The position numbers and the translations under genes were made by a program. The notes under the pieces are model-generated. The model saw nothing but the letters and a program-made list of their open reading frames with translations. It was not told the origin of the DNA and ran no database searches. From positions 1 through 47,785 of the forward strand of contig PALN01000044.1 of assembly GCA_002706405.1 (NCBI GenBank): a stretch of DNA of 47,785 nucleotides. Reading direction: 5' to 3'. Below are positions 13,804 through 22,614 of the stretch, piece after piece (position 1 is the stretch's first letter; each line of letters begins with the position of its first letter). This stretch comes from Rhodospirillaceae bacterium. GTDB taxonomy: Bacteria; Pseudomonadota; Alphaproteobacteria; Rhodospirillales; Casp-alpha2.

Positions 13804-15021
13804 ATGACCGTAACCATTGAAACCATCCGCGACGCCGCCCGCCTGTTGGAAGGCGAAGTCATTCGCACGCCGGCCCTGCCGGTCCGCCGGCTGTCGCGCG
13901 CGAGCGGCGCCGATGTCTTCCTCAAACTGGAAAACCTGCAGGTGACGGGATCGTTCAAGGTGCGCGGTGCCGGGGTCAAGCTCCACAGCCTGACCGAGGA
14001 CGAGCGCGCCCGCGGCGTCGTCGCCGCCTCGGCCGGGAACCACGCCCAGGGTGTGGCCTATCACGCCGGGCGCCACAATATCGCGGCGACCATCTACATG
14101 CCTGAAGGCACGCCGTTCACCAAGGTCGGGCGGACCGAGGACCTGGGCGCCAAGGTCGTCCTGGAAGGCGTCGATTTCAATGCCGCGCGGGATGCCGCCC
14201 TGGCCCATGCTGAGGAAACCGGCAAACTGTTCATCGCCCCGTTCGACGACCCCCACGTGATCGCTGGCCAAGGCACGGTGGCTCTGGAACTGCTGGAAGA
14301 CGTCCCGGACCTGGATATCCTGATCGTGCCCATCGGCGGCGGCGGCCTGATGGCCGGCTGCGCCATCGCGGCCCATGCGATCAATCCGGGGATCGAGATG
14401 GTCGGCGCCCAGACGGCGCTTTATCAGTCCATGGCGCAGGCGCTGAAAGGCGAGGCATCGACCGGCGCCGGCACCACCATCGCCGAGGGCATCGCCGTGA
14501 AAACCCCGGGCGAGATCACCCGCCCGATCATCGCCGACCACGTGACGGATATCACCGTTCTGGGCGAGGATCAGATCGAAGCCGCCGTTCTGGCCCTGGC
14601 CGAGGGCCAGCGCATCGTCGCCGAGGGCGCCGGGGCGGCCGGCGTGGCGGCCCTGCTGGCCGGCGACCGCCGCTATGCCGGGAAAAAGGTCGGCATCGTG
14701 ATTTCCGGCGGCAACATTGATTCCCGCCTGCTGTCCAACGTGCTGCTGCGCGGCCTGGTGCGCGGCGGGCGGATGGTGTCCTTGCGCATCGGCATGAGCG
14801 ACCGTCCGGGCATGTTGGCCGAGGTTTCCGGCCTGATCGGGGGCCTGGGGGGCAATATTCTCGAGGTCTATCATCAGCGCCTGTTCACCGACGGCCCGAT
14901 CCGCGACACGGAACTGGACGTGGTGATCGAAACCATCGACGCGGAACATGCCCGCGCGATCGTCCAGGCCCTGTGCAATGCCGGTTTCCAGACCCGGGTC
15001 CTGTCGAACCGCAAGGACTAG
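13804..15021 (+). CDS. Threonine ammonia-lyase with C-terminal ACT domain
   Basis: Fold-type II PLP enzyme deaminating threonine (or serine) to 2-oxobutyrate. K52 in TGSFKVRGA is the PLP lysine, SAGNHAQGVA contacts the substrate carboxylate, and PIGGGGLMAG binds the phosphate. An ACT regulatory domain occupies about residues 330-405 (RIGMSDRPGMLAEVSGLI...), giving 405 aa, the length of the short ilvA/tdcB form with one ACT domain. Allosteric feedback through the ACT domain is likely but not shown. It lies 48 bp after the penicillin-acylase-family gene on the same strand. A second dehydratase without an ACT domain is at 40105-41109. Confidence 0.93.
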   Translation: MTVTIETIRDAARLLEGEVIRTPALPVRRLSRASGADVFLKLENLQVTGSFKVRGAGVKLHSLTEDERARGVVAASAGNHAQGVAYHAGRHNIAATIYMPEGTPFTKVGRTEDLGAKVVLEGVDFNAARDAALAHAEETGKLFIAPFDDPHVIAGQGTVALELLEDVPDLDILIVPIGGGGLMAGCAIAAHAINPGIEMVGAQTALYQSMAQALKGEASTGAGTTIAEGIAVKTPGEITRPIIADHVTDITVLGEDQIEAAVLALAEGQRIVAEGAGAAGVAALLAGDRRYAGKKVGIVISGGNIDSRLLSNVLLRGLVRGGRMVSLRIGMSDRPGMLAEVSGLIGGLGGNILEVYHQRLFTDGPIRDTELDVVIETIDAEHARAIVQALCNAGFQTRVLSNRKD

Positions 15022-15040
15022 CACCTGCGCCGCCGGCCGC

Positions 15041-15820
15041 TTACAGCCTGAACACAAGCAATCGCGTACGGCGGCTGTCGTCGACCTCGATGACCTCGTC
15101 CGGGGCCACATCGGGCACGGCGAAGCTGTTCGAGATGAACAGGCTGCCGGGCGCCATTTCCCGCCGGGCTTTTTCGTACAGCCGGGCCATGGGAACCGGG
15201 GACAGAAAGCAATAAACCACATCAAAGGAACTTAGATCGGCGCGCCACAGGGAGAGATAGCGGATGCGCAGGTTGGCCCGCGGCTGAAAAACCAGGCGCA
15301 GGCGGCTCGCGAGATAGACCAGGGGCGCCGTCTCAAACCCCTCGAACGCAGCGTCGGGTCGTGCGCCCGCGACATGCCACAGGGTGCCGCCGAGCCCGCT
15401 GCCGAGGTCCGCCATGCGAATCCCCGGGCGGTTCGGCAGCAGCGTCTCGATGGCCCGCCAGGTCTGGGCGTTGGAGAGGTAGAGGGGAACCCCCTCCCCC
15501 ACCGCATTCCAATAAACGGCGAGCAAAATCACGAAGACCGCGAAAAACACCCATCCCGGCGGCTGCAGGCCGAGCACGACCCAGAACAGGACCGGAGCGA
15601 CCGCCTGAACGGGCAGCCACCATCGGGCAAGCCCCATGGGCAGGGTCGCCGCGGCGGCCACGACTCCCCAGATAACACAGAGCGCGCCCGGCGGCGTGGG
15701 CCAGCCGGCGCCGCGCAGGATCACCATGGCGGCCACCGTGGCGATCCCGCCGACAAGCTGCGCCGCCACCGCGCGTACGATGGGAAAAGTGAGCAAGAAT
15801 GAGTGGTTAGGGTCGCTCAC
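15041..15820 (-). CDS. Membrane-anchored class I SAM methyltransferase, FAM173-like
   Basis: 259 aa with three or four hydrophobic segments in the first 105 residues, followed by a Rossmann SAM domain. Motif I is MADLGSGLGG (136-145). The later segment (GFETAPLVYLASRLR, LWRADLSSFDVVYCF, ARREMAPGSLFISNSF) resembles the eukaryotic FAM173 family (ANTKMT, ATPSCKMT), membrane-anchored lysine methyltransferases acting on the ADP/ATP carrier and the ATP synthase c-subunit. That likeness is from memory. The GTG start at 15820 lies inside the upstream flavin reductase gene (14-nt overlap), which suggests translational coupling. A membrane-protein substrate is an inference. Confidence 0.75.
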   Translation of the reverse strand: MSDPNHSFLLTFPIVRAVAAQLVGGIATVAAMVILRGAGWPTPPGALCVIWGVVAAAATLPMGLARWWLPVQAVAPVLFWVVLGLQPPGWVFFAVFVILLAVYWNAVGEGVPLYLSNAQTWRAIETLLPNRPGIRMADLGSGLGGTLWHVAGARPDAAFEGFETAPLVYLASRLRLVFQPRANLRIRYLSLWRADLSSFDVVYCFLSPVPMARLYEKARREMAPGSLFISNSFAVPDVAPDEVIEVDDSRRTRLLVFRL

Positions 15821-16292
15821 TTAACTCACGATATGAGCTTTGGAAATAGACCAGCGGGGCCCGCTCCCGGGTCACCTGGACATCGACCACACGCCCGACG
15901 ACGATGCGGTGATCGCCGCCGTCGTGGATCGTATGCGTCTGGCAAGATAGAGCGGCGGCCACTCCGTCCAGAACCGGCGCGCCGGTCGCACCCTCGGAGT
16001 ATCCGTGGCCGTGGAGGTCGAAGCTCTGAGGTCCGGCAAAGGCGTCGGACAAGGCGCCCTGATCGGCGGCCAGGACGTTGACCGAGAAACCGGCCCCGGA
16101 GTCGAGGAAATGGTCGATACAGCCCGTGCGGTTGTCCAGGCAGACCAGAATCAAGGGCGGGTCAAGGGACAGTGAGCAGAAGGCACTGACCGTGACGCCG
16201 ACGGGTCCGCGCCCGTCACCGGGGGCGGTGACGACTGTAACGCCGGAGGCGAAGCAGCCGAGCGCGCTTCTAAATGCGAGTTGATCAACCAT
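15807..16292 (-). CDS. Flavin reductase family protein (FMN-binding split barrel)
   Basis: A 161-aa flavin reductase-like domain protein of the small-component type, which supplies reduced FMN/FAD to a partner monooxygenase or similar enzyme. The family N-terminus FRSALGCFASGVTVVTA is followed by GVTVSAFCSLSLDPPLILVCLD, the flavin-binding loop. The C-terminal HHR-type motif is changed to GGDHRIVVGRV. I start at the ATG at 16292 because the protein then begins at the domain edge; upstream in-frame TTG extension has no support. No monooxygenase partner is adjacent; the overlapping downstream gene is a membrane methyltransferase. Confidence 0.88.
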   Translation of the reverse strand: MVDQLAFRSALGCFASGVTVVTAPGDGRGPVGVTVSAFCSLSLDPPLILVCLDNRTGCIDHFLDSGAGFSVNVLAADQGALSDAFAGPQSFDLHGHGYSEGATGAPVLDGVAAALSCQTHTIHDGGDHRIVVGRVVDVQVTRERAPLVYFQSSYRELSERP

Positions 16293-16570
16293 GATGGGCG
16301 GCCAGAATAGTTTCCCCAAGGGTGTTGGTGTGGACGAACCGGTGCCGTCTTGAATACGTCGCCCGGGGAAGGACTGGCAAGCCTTTACCAATTACCAATC
16401 ATTTTGCCGTTAACTGTTTCGCTGGTTCGTTGAATTTACCTGCATTGGCACATGGTGCTTTGGTGTGAAAAATGCTTGTATTTTAGGATGATAGAACGAT
16501 AACTTTTCCCCCGTGCGTCGAGGGCCGGGAAACGGTATCGACGTGGGGTCGGGCTCTTGGAGACTGCTGA
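16293..16570. other. Divergent intergenic region, flavin reductase / motA
   Basis: 278 bp, clearly richer in A and T than its neighbours, between two divergently transcribed units, so it should hold promoters for both. The part nearest motA contains GCTTGTATTTTAGGATGATAG, but I cannot define a promoter with confidence. GGAG at 16558-16561 is the motA ribosome site. No coding ORF is convincing. Confidence 0.5.
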
Positions 16571-17431
16571 ATGCTTTTTATCGTCGGCTCATTGGTTGTG
16601 CTGGTCTCCGTGTTCGGCGCCTATGGCGTCCACGGCAGCTTCGGCGTGCTGTGGCAGCCATTGGAATTCATCATCATCTTCGGCGGCGCGATCGGGGCCT
16701 TTGTCACCGGTAACCCCAAGTCGGTGATCAAAGGGGTCATGGGGTCCTTCAAGACCCTGATCAAAGGCCCCACGTACACCCGTGAACACTACGAAGAGCT
16801 TCTCGGTTGCCTCTATTCGGTGTTTCGCTTGGCCAAGACCAAGGGCGACCTGGCGCTGGAAGCGCATGTGGAAAAGCCGGACGAAAGCACCTTGTTCGCC
16901 AATTTCCCGCTGTTTCACAGCGACCATCACGCCATCGAATTCCTGTGCGACTATCTCAGGCTATTGACCCTGGGGGCTTCCAACCCGCACGAGATCGAAT
17001 CGGTCATGGACGCCGAACTGGAAAAGCACCACGAGGAATTGCATTCCATCTCCGGCGCCTGGCAGAGCATGGCCGACGCGACCCCGGCGCTGGGCATCGT
17101 CGCCGCCGTGTTGGGTGTCATCGTGACCATGGGCTCGATCACCGAACCGCCGGAAGTTCTCGGGAACCTGATCGCGGCGGCCCTGGTCGGGACGTTCAGT
17201 GGGATTTTCTTCGCCTATGGCTTCATGGCCCCCATTGCGGCCTCTTTGACCAATACGTACGCCTCCGACGCCGCCTATCTGAACTGCATCAAGATCGCGC
17301 TGGTCGGCCACATGCAGGGCTATGCCCCGCAGGTGTCCGTGGAATTCGCGCGCAAGACGCTGGCCCACGGTTTGCGGCCGACCTTCGCCGAGGTCGAGGA
17401 AATGGTTACCAATCTGCCTGCGGCGACGTGA
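16571..17431 (+). CDS. motA: Flagellar motor stator protein MotA
   Basis: Inner-membrane stator subunit that, with MotB, forms the ion channel driving flagellar rotation. 286 aa with four predicted membrane segments: two near the N-terminus (LFIVGSLVVLVSVFGAYG, LEFIIIFGGAIGAFV) and two after the cytoplasmic loop (PALGIVAAVLGVIVTMGSI, LVGTFSGIFFAYGFMAPIA). The cytoplasmic loop carries the charged region that contacts FliG. The proline in ATPALG corresponds to the conserved channel proline. GGAG lies about 9 nt before the ATG. It is followed by motB after 91 bp. Length and loop pattern fit the proton-type MotA, but ion specificity is not proven by sequence. Confidence 0.95.
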   Translation: MLFIVGSLVVLVSVFGAYGVHGSFGVLWQPLEFIIIFGGAIGAFVTGNPKSVIKGVMGSFKTLIKGPTYTREHYEELLGCLYSVFRLAKTKGDLALEAHVEKPDESTLFANFPLFHSDHHAIEFLCDYLRLLTLGASNPHEIESVMDAELEKHHEELHSISGAWQSMADATPALGIVAAVLGVIVTMGSITEPPEVLGNLIAAALVGTFSGIFFAYGFMAPIAASLTNTYASDAAYLNCIKIALVGHMQGYAPQVSVEFARKTLAHGLRPTFAEVEEMVTNLPAAT

Positions 17432-17522
17432 TAAACACCCCTCCTGTCGCCGGGCGCAGGATCGCCCCTGATCGCGGCAGCGCGAACGGCGGAAACGGGA
17501 CGGACCCCATAGGAAGGGCCTG

Positions 17523-18680
17523 ATGGCGGAAGAAGCCGCAAAACAACCGATCATCATCAAGAAGATCAAGAAGGGCGGACACGGCCATCACGGCGGCGCG
17601 TGGAAAATCGCCTACGCTGACTTCGTGACCGCCATGATGGCGTTCTTCCTGCTGTTGTGGCTATTGAACTCGGTCACGCAGGAATCCCTCGAAGGGATTT
17701 CCAACTACTTCGCCCCCGTTTCCACGTCGCAGACGACCAGCGGGTCCGGCGACATCCTTCAGGGCAAGACCATTACCGAGGAAGGTATTTCCTCCAACGC
17801 CACGGCCCGCGACAGCGTGACCGTCGACCTGCCGCCGCCCAAAGCCGGCACCGGCGGCGACCTGTCCGAAGGCGAGGCCGAATCCAAGGCCGAGCCGACC
17901 GAAGAGGATATCGAGGCGCAAGCCGCCAAGAAGGAACAGGAAGCTTTCGAGGACGCCCAGGAGGAGCTGCAGAAGACCCTGGAAAGCGTGCCCCAGATGC
18001 GTCAGTTGAAGAACAGCCTGTTGGTCGACAACACGCCCGAGGGCCTGCGCATTCAACTGATCGACCGCGACGGACTGGCCATGTTCCCGTCGGGTTCCTC
18101 CAAGATGTTCCTGCATACGGAACGGCTGCTCGAACTGGTGTCCAAGGTCATTCTGTCCATGCCCCAGGATATCTCGATTACCGGCCATACGGACGCTACG
18201 CCGTTTTCCGGCCAGGACTACGGCAACTGGGAACTGTCGTCGGACCGCGCCAATTCGGCGCGCCGCGCCCTTGAAGGGTTCGGGGTGCCCGATCCCCGAA
18301 TCAAACGCGTCGTCGGCAAGGCGGCGACGGACCCCTTGATCGCTGAAGATCCCAACCATCCGTCCAATCGGCGGCTGTCGATCGTGCTGTTGCGCGGCAC
18401 CGGCCGCGAGGCGGAAAAGGAAAAAGCCAAGCAGAAGGCCGAGGAAAAGGCCAGGAAAGAGCGCGAAAACGAGGCGTTGCCGGGCTTGAACGAAATCAAG
18501 CGCCAGCAGCGGCAGGAGGACGGCGGTATCCCCCCCGCGCCCGCACCGCAGCCCGACGTCGTCCCGCTGCCCAGCCCCGGCGGCATCGCCCCGGCGGCCC
18601 CCGCCCAACCGGCGCAACCGGCCGCACCGGCCTTGCCCGGGATCAACCTTGAAATCCGCGGCGATATTAAGCCACAGTAG
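17523..18680 (+). CDS. motB: Flagellar motor stator protein MotB
   Basis: Partner of MotA. The N-terminus is cytoplasmic and basic (IIIKKIKKGGHGHHGG), followed by one membrane helix. Asp33 in AYADFVTAMMAFFLL is the ion-binding residue essential for torque. A periplasmic acidic linker rich in Glu and Ala (about 115-150) leads to an OmpA-like peptidoglycan-binding domain (ITGHTDATPFSGQDYGNWELSSDRANSARR). The protein ends with a Lys/Glu-rich helix and a Pro/Ala-rich tail of about 50 residues, unlike the short tail of enterobacterial MotB. AGGAAGGG lies just before the start. 385 aa. Confidence 0.95.
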   Translation: MAEEAAKQPIIIKKIKKGGHGHHGGAWKIAYADFVTAMMAFFLLLWLLNSVTQESLEGISNYFAPVSTSQTTSGSGDILQGKTITEEGISSNATARDSVTVDLPPPKAGTGGDLSEGEAESKAEPTEEDIEAQAAKKEQEAFEDAQEELQKTLESVPQMRQLKNSLLVDNTPEGLRIQLIDRDGLAMFPSGSSKMFLHTERLLELVSKVILSMPQDISITGHTDATPFSGQDYGNWELSSDRANSARRALEGFGVPDPRIKRVVGKAATDPLIAEDPNHPSNRRLSIVLLRGTGREAEKEKAKQKAEEKARKERENEALPGLNEIKRQQRQEDGGIPPAPAPQPDVVPLPSPGGIAPAAPAQPAQPAAPALPGINLEIRGDIKPQ

Positions 18681-18732
18681 GGTCCGAACGGTCGGCGCGT
18701 TGGCGGCGTCGCCGTAAATGCAGGGACACGAC

Positions 18733-19476
18733 ATGCGCCACAAACCCATATCGGATGCGCGGTTCTTTTTCGCGACGGCCCCTCTGCCCTGTCCGTATTT
18801 GCCGGACCGGGTCGAACGGCGCGTGGTCACCGAACTGTTCGGGCGCGACGCGACGCGTCTGCATGACCAATTGTCTTACGCCGGTTTCCGCCGGTCCCAC
18901 GGCATCGTCTATGCCCCGGCCTGCCCGGGCTGTGATGCCTGCAAGGCTGTGCGCATCGTGGTGGACGGGTTCGACCTGCGCCCCTCCATGAAACGGATAC
19001 TGAAAACCAACTCCGATCTATCCGCCCGCATGGCCCAGCCGGCTGCGGATCAGGAGCAATACCGCCTGTTCCAGCGCTATCAGGCATCCCGCCATTCCGG
19101 CGGCGACATGGCCAAGATGGATTATCTCGATTATCAGGCGCTGATCGAGGACACCCCCATCGACACCAGCCTGATCACCTTCCGCGATGGCCAAGGCACG
19201 CTGACGGGAGCCATGCTGGCCGATCGTCTGGGCGACGGGTTGTCGGCGGTCTACAGCTATTTCGATCCGGAACAGCCGCGCCGTGGCATGGGGACCTATA
19301 TGATCCTGTGGCTGCTCGACGAAGCCAAGCGCCTCGGCCTGCCCTATGTCTACCTGGGGTTCTGGATCGAGGGCTGCAACAAGATGTCCTACAAGGCGCG
19401 CTTCCACCCGCTCGAGGTCCATACGGCGACCGGTTGGCAGAACTTCGACGACTTCACGGCCACGTCCGAAACTTAG
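18733..19476 (+). CDS. bpt: Leucyl/arginyl-type protein transferase Bpt (N-end rule)
   Basis: Transfers an amino acid (leucine in characterised Bpt proteins) from tRNA to N-terminal Asp or Glu of proteins, marking them for ClpS/ClpAP degradation. 247 aa. The ATE-type N-terminal cysteine region (C20 in LPCPYLP, C64/C67/C70 in CPGCDAC) is followed by the GNAT-like C-terminal domain ([39 protein letters not shown]). I start at the second Met (18733) because AGGGA lies 6 nt upstream; an ATG at 18718 has no such site. Its stop codon overlaps that of the convergent parC by about 4 nt. Confidence 0.93.
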   Translation: MRHKPISDARFFFATAPLPCPYLPDRVERRVVTELFGRDATRLHDQLSYAGFRRSHGIVYAPACPGCDACKAVRIVVDGFDLRPSMKRILKTNSDLSARMAQPAADQEQYRLFQRYQASRHSGGDMAKMDYLDYQALIEDTPIDTSLITFRDGQGTLTGAMLADRLGDGLSAVYSYFDPEQPRRGMGTYMILWLLDEAKRLGLPYVYLGFWIEGCNKMSYKARFHPLEVHTATGWQNFDDFTATSET

Positions 19477-21716
19477 TCCCGCCCGAACGTTCCCGAGCGC
19501 GGAAAGCCCTTGGGCACGACCAAGCCCGCCTGGGCCCGCTTCCCAAGCCATTGCTGGTATTCCGGTTCCGTGCGCTGGCCGCCCGACCGCCAGATCAGAC
19601 CCTCGGCAAAGCGCATGGTGGTGACGTCGGCCAGCCCGCCCTTGTTGTAGCGTTGCAGGATCACGCCCTTGCCGCGGCCCATTTCCGGCAGTTCGTCGAT
19701 GGGGAAGATCAACAGCTTGCGGTTTTCGCCGACCACGGCGACGGCATCGGCGCCTTCCATGACTTCCGCGATGGCGGCGGCCTCTTCGCCCGTGCCCAGG
19801 TTCAGGACCTGCTTGCCGTTCTTGGTCTGGGCCATCAGGTCGTCGGACGGCACGATGAAGCCGCGCCCCTTGTCCGAGGCCACGATGTACTTCTTGCCGG
19901 TCTGATAGACCTGAAGCCAGATCGGGTCGTGGCCGTTGGGGATATCGACCATCAGGCGCACCGGTTCGCCATGGCCGCGCCCGCCGGGCAGCTTGTCGCC
20001 GGCCAGGGTGTAGAACCGACCGTTGGTGGCGAACACCAGGAACTTGTCCGTGGTCTGGCCGTGGACCATGAATTTCAGGTTGTCGCCGTCCTTGAATTTG
20101 ACCTCCGTGCCCGGCTCCACATGCCCCTTAAGGGCGCGGATCCAGCCTTTTTCGGATAGCACGACGGTGATCGGTTCTTTCTCGATCATCGCTTCCAGGG
20201 GCACCACGACGGCGGTCGGCGGGCCGGCGATCGCCGTGCGGCGCGCGCCGATCTCCGTTTTCTGGCCGAAGGCCTTCTTGGTCTCGGCAATCTCGGCGGC
20301 GATGGCCTTCCAGCGCTCTCCCTCGTCAGTCAACAAGGTCTTGATGGTCTGGCGTTCCTCGGCCAGGGCTTCGTTTTCGCGCCGGATTTCGATTTCTTCC
20401 AGCTTGCGCAATTGGCGCAGCCGCATGTCCAGGATGGCATTGGCCTGGACCTCCGTCAGGTCGAAACGCTTCATCATGACGGTCTTGGGGTCGTCTTCCT
20501 CGCGGATAATCTTGATGACCTCATCCAGGTTGAGGAATGCGGCCAACAGCCCACCCAGAACCTCGATCCGCCGCTCGATCTTCTCCAGCCGGAAATTCTT
20601 GCGCCGGATCAGGACGTCATGGCGGTGATCCAGGAATGCCTGCAGCACGTCGCGCAGGGACATCACGCCGGGCGTGTTGTTGGCGTCCAGCACGTTCATG
20701 TTCATGTTGAAGCGGACTTCCAGGTCCGTTTCGCGGAACAGGTGCTCCATCAGGGTTTCCGCGTCGACGGTGCGGCTCTTGGGCTCCAGCACGATGCGCA
20801 CGTCTTCCGTCGATTCATCGCGGACGTCCTGCAGAATCGGCAGCTTTTTGCCGATGATCAGGTCGGCGATGCGCTCGATCAGCTTGGCCTTTTGGATCTG
20901 ATAGGGAATTTCCGTGATGATGATCTCGTACTGGCCCCGGCCCTGGTCTTCGATCTCCCAGCGCGCGCGCAGGCGGAACGCGCCGCGCCCGGTGCGATAG
21001 GCCTCGACCACGGCGGCGGGATCCTCGACCAGGACGCCGCCGGTCGGGAAATCGGGCCCGGGAACGTATTCGCACAGCTTCTCGAAGGTCGCGTTGGGAT
21101 GCTTGATCAGGTGGATCAGCGCGTCGCACAGCTCACCCGCGTTATGGGGCGGGATGTTGGTCGCCATGCCGACGGCGATGCCCGTCGACCCGTTGGCCAG
21201 AAGGTTCGGGAAATTGGCGGGTAGAACAACGGGTTCTTCCTCTTCGCCGTCGTAGGTCGCGCGGAAATCGACCGTGTCCTCGTCGATGCCGTCGAGCAGC
21301 GCGGCGGCGATTTCCGTCAGGCGCGATTCCGTGTAGCGCATGGCGGCGGGGTTATCGCCGTCGATGTTGCCGAAATTGCCCTGCCCGTCGACCAATGGAT
21401 AGCGAACGGCGAAATCCTGAGCCAAGCGGACCAGGGTGTCATAAATCGCGAGGTCGCCGTGGGGATGGTATTTACCCATCACGTCACCGACGACCCGCGC
21501 GCATTTCTTGTATCCCGTGGCCGGGTCCAGCTTGAGCTGGCGCATGGCGTACAGCAGCCGCCGGTGCACGGGCTTCAGGCCGTCGCGCACGTCGGGCAGC
21601 GAGCGTGAGACGATGGTCGACAGCGCATAGGCCAGATAGCGCTCGCTGAGCGCCTCGGACAGGGTGGTATCGCGGATTTCGCCGCCGAAGTCGCCGGGCG
21701 GGGTGATCGCGGTCAT
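19473..21716 (-). CDS. parC: DNA topoisomerase IV subunit A
   Basis: With ParE, decatenates replicated chromosomes. 747 aa, ParC rather than GyrA by its length and its shorter beta-propeller C-terminal domain. The catalytic tyrosine is Y128 in [10 protein letters not shown]. The quinolone-contact helix reads [19 protein letters not shown], so the position of E. coli ParC Ser80 is Leu89 and that of Glu84 is Asp93. GAGGA lies about 8 nt before the ATG. It is the last gene of the long minus-strand run; the 118 bp upstream between recO and parC probably hold a separate promoter. It converges on bpt. Confidence 0.95.
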   Translation of the reverse strand: MTAITPPGDFGGEIRDTTLSEALSERYLAYALSTIVSRSLPDVRDGLKPVHRRLLYAMRQLKLDPATGYKKCARVVGDVMGKYHPHGDLAIYDTLVRLAQDFAVRYPLVDGQGNFGNIDGDNPAAMRYTESRLTEIAAALLDGIDEDTVDFRATYDGEEEEPVVLPANFPNLLANGSTGIAVGMATNIPPHNAGELCDALIHLIKHPNATFEKLCEYVPGPDFPTGGVLVEDPAAVVEAYRTGRGAFRLRARWEIEDQGRGQYEIIITEIPYQIQKAKLIERIADLIIGKKLPILQDVRDESTEDVRIVLEPKSRTVDAETLMEHLFRETDLEVRFNMNMNVLDANNTPGVMSLRDVLQAFLDHRHDVLIRRKNFRLEKIERRIEVLGGLLAAFLNLDEVIKIIREEDDPKTVMMKRFDLTEVQANAILDMRLRQLRKLEEIEIRRENEALAEERQTIKTLLTDEGERWKAIAAEIAETKKAFGQKTEIGARRTAIAGPPTAVVVPLEAMIEKEPITVVLSEKGWIRALKGHVEPGTEVKFKDGDNLKFMVHGQTTDKFLVFATNGRFYTLAGDKLPGGRGHGEPVRLMVDIPNGHDPIWLQVYQTGKKYIVASDKGRGFIVPSDDLMAQTKNGKQVLNLGTGEEAAAIAEVMEGADAVAVVGENRKLLIFPIDELPEMGRGKGVILQRYNKGGLADVTTMRFAEGLIWRSGGQRTEPEYQQWLGKRAQAGLVVPKGFPRSGTFGRD

Positions 21717-21814
21717 CGCAAGGATTCCTCAGATTGCAGGTTTTCCGCGCATTTTGGGCGGAAGGCCGAATTCACGCACCAGATATAGTACATTCGGGGG
21801 GTGGGTGGTCAATG

Positions 21815-21844
21815 CGCCGATGGCCGTTCGGCGGTTATTTTTTT
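21815..21844 (+). terminator. Hairpin plus T-run at the recO 3' end (plus-strand orientation)
   Basis: A 6-bp stem (CGCCGA 21815-21820 / TCGGCG 21828-21833) is followed on the plus strand by a TTATTTTTTT run. As an intrinsic terminator it would stop plus-strand (antisense) transcription before it enters recO. For recO itself (minus strand) the hairpin follows the stop codon directly but lacks a trailing T-run. It could be weakly bidirectional. Confidence 0.35.
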
Positions 21845-22554
21845 GCCTGGAAGCGGTCCACCAAGCGGTCGCGGGCGGCCAGCTGCCCGGCCCGGCCGTC
21901 AAGGGCGTGATTTTCCAGGAAGTAGCCGGTCAGCTTCAGGCCGTCGACGACCTCGTCCGGGGTATGCGCGGCGCCGGCGCCGAGCAGGAACGCCGGCAAG
22001 GTCAGCAGGCGCCCGTGATAGGGCTTGCCGGCAGCGGCGGACACCGCCCGCCCGGTCTTGGGAGAGACATAGGCCAGGTTTTCCGTCTCTCCCGTGGCGG
22101 CGCAGGCGGAGAGATCGAGCCCGAATCCCAGTTCCCCCAGGACCCCCATTTCCCATTTCACGTAGGCCGACCCGACGTCGGCATCGTCGAGAACCCCCAG
22201 CAGCGCCGCCAGGCCGTGGAAGATGGCGGGATGGTCCTCGCCCTCGGGCAGCAGGGCTTCGGCCACCGCACAGGCCGCGGACAGGGCCGCGAGGCCGTCC
22301 GGGCAATCCATGAGCGCCGCCGCCGGGGCGGCCAGGACTTCCGTGGTCAGATTGCCCAGATGTTCCGGTAGACGGCCGCGCCAGTCCAATGTCACCAGAT
22401 TGCCGATCTGCAGGCCGCCCCGCTTGCGCCGCCCTGCCCCGCCGCGCACCAGGCCGGTCTGGCGGCCCCGCGTTTCCGTGAGCGCGCTGACGATCAAGGC
22501 ACTTTCGCCGTGCTTGCGGGTTGCCAGGATGTAGCCTCGATCGTGCCATTCCAT
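21835..22554 (-). CDS. recO: DNA repair protein RecO
   Basis: Recombination mediator that, with RecR, loads RecA onto SSB-coated DNA in the RecFOR gap-repair pathway. The 239-aa protein has the N-terminal OB-fold (WHDRGYILATRKHGESALIVSALTETRGRQTGLVRGG) and the helical C-terminal domain. The zinc-finger cysteines of some RecO proteins are missing, as is common in Alphaproteobacteria. It follows era by 60 bp on the same strand; acpS-lepB-rnc-era-recO is a classical order. Confidence 0.93.
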   Translation of the reverse strand: MEWHDRGYILATRKHGESALIVSALTETRGRQTGLVRGGAGRRKRGGLQIGNLVTLDWRGRLPEHLGNLTTEVLAAPAAALMDCPDGLAALSAACAVAEALLPEGEDHPAIFHGLAALLGVLDDADVGSAYVKWEMGVLGELGFGLDLSACAATGETENLAYVSPKTGRAVSAAAGKPYHGRLLTLPAFLLGAGAAHTPDEVVDGLKLTGYFLENHALDGRAGQLAARDRLVDRFQAKK

Positions 22555-22614
22555 GGCGGAAAGCCTTACGTTCGCGGTTCAGGCGCAGACGATTGAGCGC
22601 GGTCGGGCCCGGCC

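Noticed and set aside
16445..16458. TTGGCAC...GC sequence resembling a sigma54 promoter before motA
   Set aside because: The distance between the GG and GC elements is 8 nt, not the required 10, and no activator gene is near.
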